Source: an uncultured Campylobacter sp. (GTDB lineage Bacteria > Campylobacterota > Campylobacteria > Campylobacterales > Campylobacteraceae). Taken from it: a stretch of 16,732 bases of DNA. Below are positions 14,787-16,732 of this stretch, piece after piece. The notes beneath the pieces are model-generated. The model saw only the letters and a list, made by a program, of their open reading frames with translations. It did not search any database and had not been told where the DNA came from. Made by a program: the position numbers and the translations under genes. The stretch is from the NCBI RefSeq assembly GCF_938017615.1, contig NZ_CALIJA010000196.1, forward strand, positions 1 to 16,732, given 5' to 3'. Position 1 is the first letter of the stretch, and each line of letters starts with the position of its first letter.

Positions 14787-16046
14787 CTAGACCCTCTTTC
14801 TTTCTGCGATTGTAATTAGTGGAAGCACTACGACAAGCAATCCGATATAGATGATCGATAGGGCAAAGCCCCAGTATTTATTTTCGATACCGAGCTCCAT
14901 ACCGTCTGCAGGAAGCTTGCCGAAAAGGCTAAGCAGGATCATGTCGATTACCAAAACCCAGAACCAGATGAAAAACGCCTTGTTTTTATGCGCGGGTGCT
15001 ACTACACTGCTGCGATCAAATAGCGGTATGAAAAATAGCGAAACTCCGGCGAATGCAAATGCGATAAGCCCGATGTCAGCAGCCTTAAGCGACCCTACGT
15101 CGAAGTAAAATCCGCGCAGAATTTCATACTCCCAAAGGAAGTACCATTCCGGATAGATATGCGTTGGGGTTTTGAGGCTGTTTGCTGGCTCGAAATTTAT
15201 CGGATCCATCGCAAAATCGAAGTGAAAGCCCACTAGATAAAAGAAAAATATCATAAAGATACTGACGTAGAAAAAATCCTTCGCCAAAAAGCCCGGCCAA
15301 AACGGAATTACCTTGCTTTCGCTAGTTTTTCCTTGCAGATACTTCTCGCCTTCGAGCTCAAAGTCAATCTCCTCGCCGTCTAGGTTATTTACATGCGGAA
15401 ATCTAAGCGAATAAAAATGCACTGCCAGCACCGCAACCACCACGAGAGGCAGCAAACAGACATGAAGCATAAAAAATCGCGTCAGCGTTGGATCACTAAC
15501 AGCATAATCGCCGCGAATCCATTCGACTATCGCGTCGCCAACTACTGGAATTCCGCCGAATAAATTCGTAATAACCATCGCCGCCCAGTAACTCATCTGC
15601 CCCCAAGGAAGCATATATCCGCTGAAAGCCTCAGCCGAAAAGATGATGAAAAGCAGCATTCCGCTTACCCAAATCATCTCTCGTCCTTGCTTATACGAGC
15701 GGTAATAAATAGCTACTAAAGTATGAATGTATAAGATCAAAAATACAACTGATGCCGATACCGCGTGGATATGACGCCATAGCCAGCCGTATTCGACCTC
15801 TTTCATAATCGTGAAATTTACGCTATCAAATGCAAGATTTACATCCGGCTTATAATACATCACGAGCATTAGTCCACTAACGAACAAAACTATAAATAGC
15901 GTCATCAAAATAACGCCCATCGCCCAAAGGAAGCTGATATTTTTAGGAATCCAATACTCGCTTACCATCACCTTGAAAAATTTCGTTACGGCGAGCCTTT
16001 GGTCGAACCAATCCCAAACTCCCGTAGCTTTTCTGATATGTGCCAT
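14787..16046 (-). CDS. petB: Cytochrome b subunit of the quinol:cytochrome c reductase
   Basis: A 419-residue inner-membrane protein, full length for a one-piece cytochrome b. Heme ligands are H94 and H108 in the second helix and H195 and H210 in the fourth. The first pair is 14 apart and the second 15 apart, the latter spacing being that of b6-type rather than mitochondrial-type proteins. The quinol-oxidation motif PEWY is at 299-302. Further spans follow to the C-terminus (about 260-275, 325-341, 357-374 and 393-412). Together with PetA and PetC it oxidises menaquinol at the periplasmic side and recycles electrons across the membrane. The ATG has GAGG five bases upstream, overlapping the petA stop codon region. 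Identification is firm. Confidence 0.95.
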   Translation of the reverse strand: MAHIRKATGVWDWFDQRLAVTKFFKVMVSEYWIPKNISFLWAMGVILMTLFIVLFVSGLMLVMYYKPDVNLAFDSVNFTIMKEVEYGWLWRHIHAVSASVVFLILYIHTLVAIYYRSYKQGREMIWVSGMLLFIIFSAEAFSGYMLPWGQMSYWAAMVITNLFGGIPVVGDAIVEWIRGDYAVSDPTLTRFFMLHVCLLPLVVVAVLAVHFYSLRFPHVNNLDGEEIDFELEGEKYLQGKTSESKVIPFWPGFLAKDFFYVSIFMIFFFYLVGFHFDFAMDPINFEPANSLKTPTHIYPEWYFLWEYEILRGFYFDVGSLKAADIGLIAFAFAGVSLFFIPLFDRSSVVAPAHKNKAFFIWFWVLVIDMILLSLFGKLPADGMELGIENKYWGFALSIIYIGLLVVVLPLITIAERKRV

Positions 16047-16055
16047 CTGCGCCTC

Positions 16056-16562
16056 CTATGCTTTCTGCTTTAGGGCCTGGTATTCGGGACCCTCTTCGCC
16101 TAAAACGAGTTTCGTTCCGTCGATTTTAAAGGGCGGTATATCCATAGGACGCGGCGGCGGACCGAACACATTTACGCCGTTAGCATCGAAAATCCCACCG
16201 TGACATGCACAGATGAACTGTTGCGTCGATGGCTTGTAGCTGGGAATACAGCCCAAATGCGTACAAAGCCCTATGCAAAGCGTATATCTAGCATCCCCTA
16301 CGACGACGTCACGGGCATCGTTTTTAGGCATATCGGCGGTCTTTTTAAGCACGAAAATCGGCTTTTTGCGCCACTGCGTTTGATAAAGCTCGCCCTCTTT
16401 GATCGGACTTAAATCTACCGTAGTGACGCCGGCGGCGCGCACGCTAGGTAACGGATCCCACGATTTCTTCATCCCCACGAGTGCGAAAACGCCACCCACA
16501 GCGGCAACCGCGCCGAAAGTAAGCCCGATAAAGCTTCGTCTATCCTGTTTTAGATCAGACAT
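16056..16562 (-). CDS. petA: Rieske iron-sulfur subunit of the quinol:cytochrome c reductase
   Basis: A 168-residue protein with a Tat-type N-terminus (DRRSFIG at 7-13, then a hydrophobic anchor to about residue 30). The [2Fe-2S] cluster is held by C100 and H102 in CTHLGC and C118 and H121 in CACHG. C105 and C120 form the usual disulfide. GPPPRP at 134-139 is the conserved proline loop. The Rieske head oxidises quinol at cytochrome b and passes the electron to the petC cytochrome. It is the first gene of the operon, with AGGA before the ATG and nine bases between its stop and petB. The length is normal for the family. The start is supported by both the ribosome site and the Tat motif. Confidence 0.95.
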   Translation of the reverse strand: MSDLKQDRRSFIGLTFGAVAAVGGVFALVGMKKSWDPLPSVRAAGVTTVDLSPIKEGELYQTQWRKKPIFVLKKTADMPKNDARDVVVGDARYTLCIGLCTHLGCIPSYKPSTQQFICACHGGIFDANGVNVFGPPPRPMDIPPFKIDGTKLVLGEEGPEYQALKQKA

Positions 16563-16629
16563 CTTTATCCTTTCAAATTAAGAAATTGATAAGTGTCAAT
16601 TTTAGCCAAATAAAGATTAAATCAATATG

Positions 16630-16635
16630 ATTATA
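16630..16635 (-). promoter_or_regulatory. Candidate -10 box for the pet operon (proximal)
   Basis: TATAAT on the minus strand, 68 bases before the petA ATG, with an AATTTCTGC stretch just upstream. A second TATAAT lies at 16672-16667 with an A-rich approach. Either could serve, and the dyad at 16642-16669 lies between and across them. Confidence 0.45.
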
Positions 16636-16641
16636 AGCAGA

Positions 16642-16669
16642 AATTTAGCTTAATCTTGCAAGCTAAATT
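16642..16669. promoter_or_regulatory. Perfect dyad upstream of petA, operator candidate
   Basis: AATTTAGCTT at 16642-16651 and AAGCTAAATT at 16660-16669 are exact reverse complements around an 8-base spacer, 28 bases in all. The element sits at the -35 position of the proximal -10 box and overlaps the distal one, as a repressor or activator site would. A hairpin in the leader of a transcript from the distal start is the other reading. Confidence 0.45.
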
Positions 16670-16672
16670 ATA
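16667..16672 (-). promoter_or_regulatory. Candidate -10 box for the pet operon (distal)
   Basis: A second TATAAT on the minus strand, overlapping the end of the 28-base dyad. If used, the transcript would begin inside the dyad, so a full leader hairpin would not form. The A/T-rich context makes this less certain than a coding call. Confidence 0.35.
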
Positions 16673-16732
16673 TTTTAAGATAATTTTAATGCCTAGCGAG
16701 GCGTTTTCGCAGTTTAAAATTTTATAAATTTT

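Noticed and set aside
1..16732. tRNA, rRNA, CRISPR arrays, prophage genes
   Set aside because: No cloverleaf-like segment with a CCA-adjacent acceptor stem, no regular spaced repeat and no phage-type protein was seen in any gap.

Overview
The window most likely comes from a Campylobacter-type epsilonproteobacterium, probably one of the oral, higher-GC species. Three things point there. The pet operon encodes a di-heme cytochrome c1. An Ftr1-P19 iron-uptake cluster follows it in the gene order known from C. jejuni (Cj1658 onward). Non-coding DNA is full of AAATTTTAAAATTT-like words between otherwise GC-rich genes. Species assignment is inference. All convincing genes but one are on the minus strand, so the window is described in transcription order, from high to low coordinates.

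16732-13650: a probable promoter region with a 28-bp dyad, then petA (Rieske protein, Tat signal), petB (cytochrome b) and petC (di-heme cytochrome c), closed by a strong hairpin. This is the quinol:cytochrome c oxidoreductase. Spacing of 2-9 bp and Shine-Dalgarno sites at gene junctions indicate one operon.

13640-5141: the iron cluster. A TATAAT promoter precedes an Ftr1-type iron permease with a duplicated periplasmic domain. The copper-binding periplasmic protein P19 follows. After a hairpin and a 384-bp gap come a DUF2318 (FtrD-like) polytopic protein with a CxxC/CxxC/C set and a YHS-like tail, two MacB/FtsX-type permeases, a MacB/LolD-type ATPase, a small reading frame of uncertain status, and a lipoprotein thioredoxin. 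The genes from DUF2318 to the ATPase overlap or nearly touch. P19 and Ftr1 are known to act in iron import. The DUF2318 protein and the thioredoxin probably handle electrons or thiols. The role of the ABC module is unclear.

4909-3338: a secreted alpha/beta hydrolase of the subtype B tannase type, monocistronic. 3337-2477: 861 bp with no clear gene, holding several imperfect hairpins and one possible 46-residue membrane peptide. 2476-1580 (plus strand): a radical SAM protein with a C-terminal winged-helix-like domain. 1221-133: a DUF3137 membrane protein. The left edge (1-82) may hold the start of an insertion-sequence transposase, but too little is visible to be sure.

No rRNA, tRNA, CRISPR array or prophage was seen. 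The best candidates for new biology are the ABC/thioredoxin/DUF2318-YHS part of the iron cluster, the coupled small reading frame ahead of the thioredoxin, the dyad in the pet promoter, and the hairpin-rich non-coding DNA at 2574-3333.
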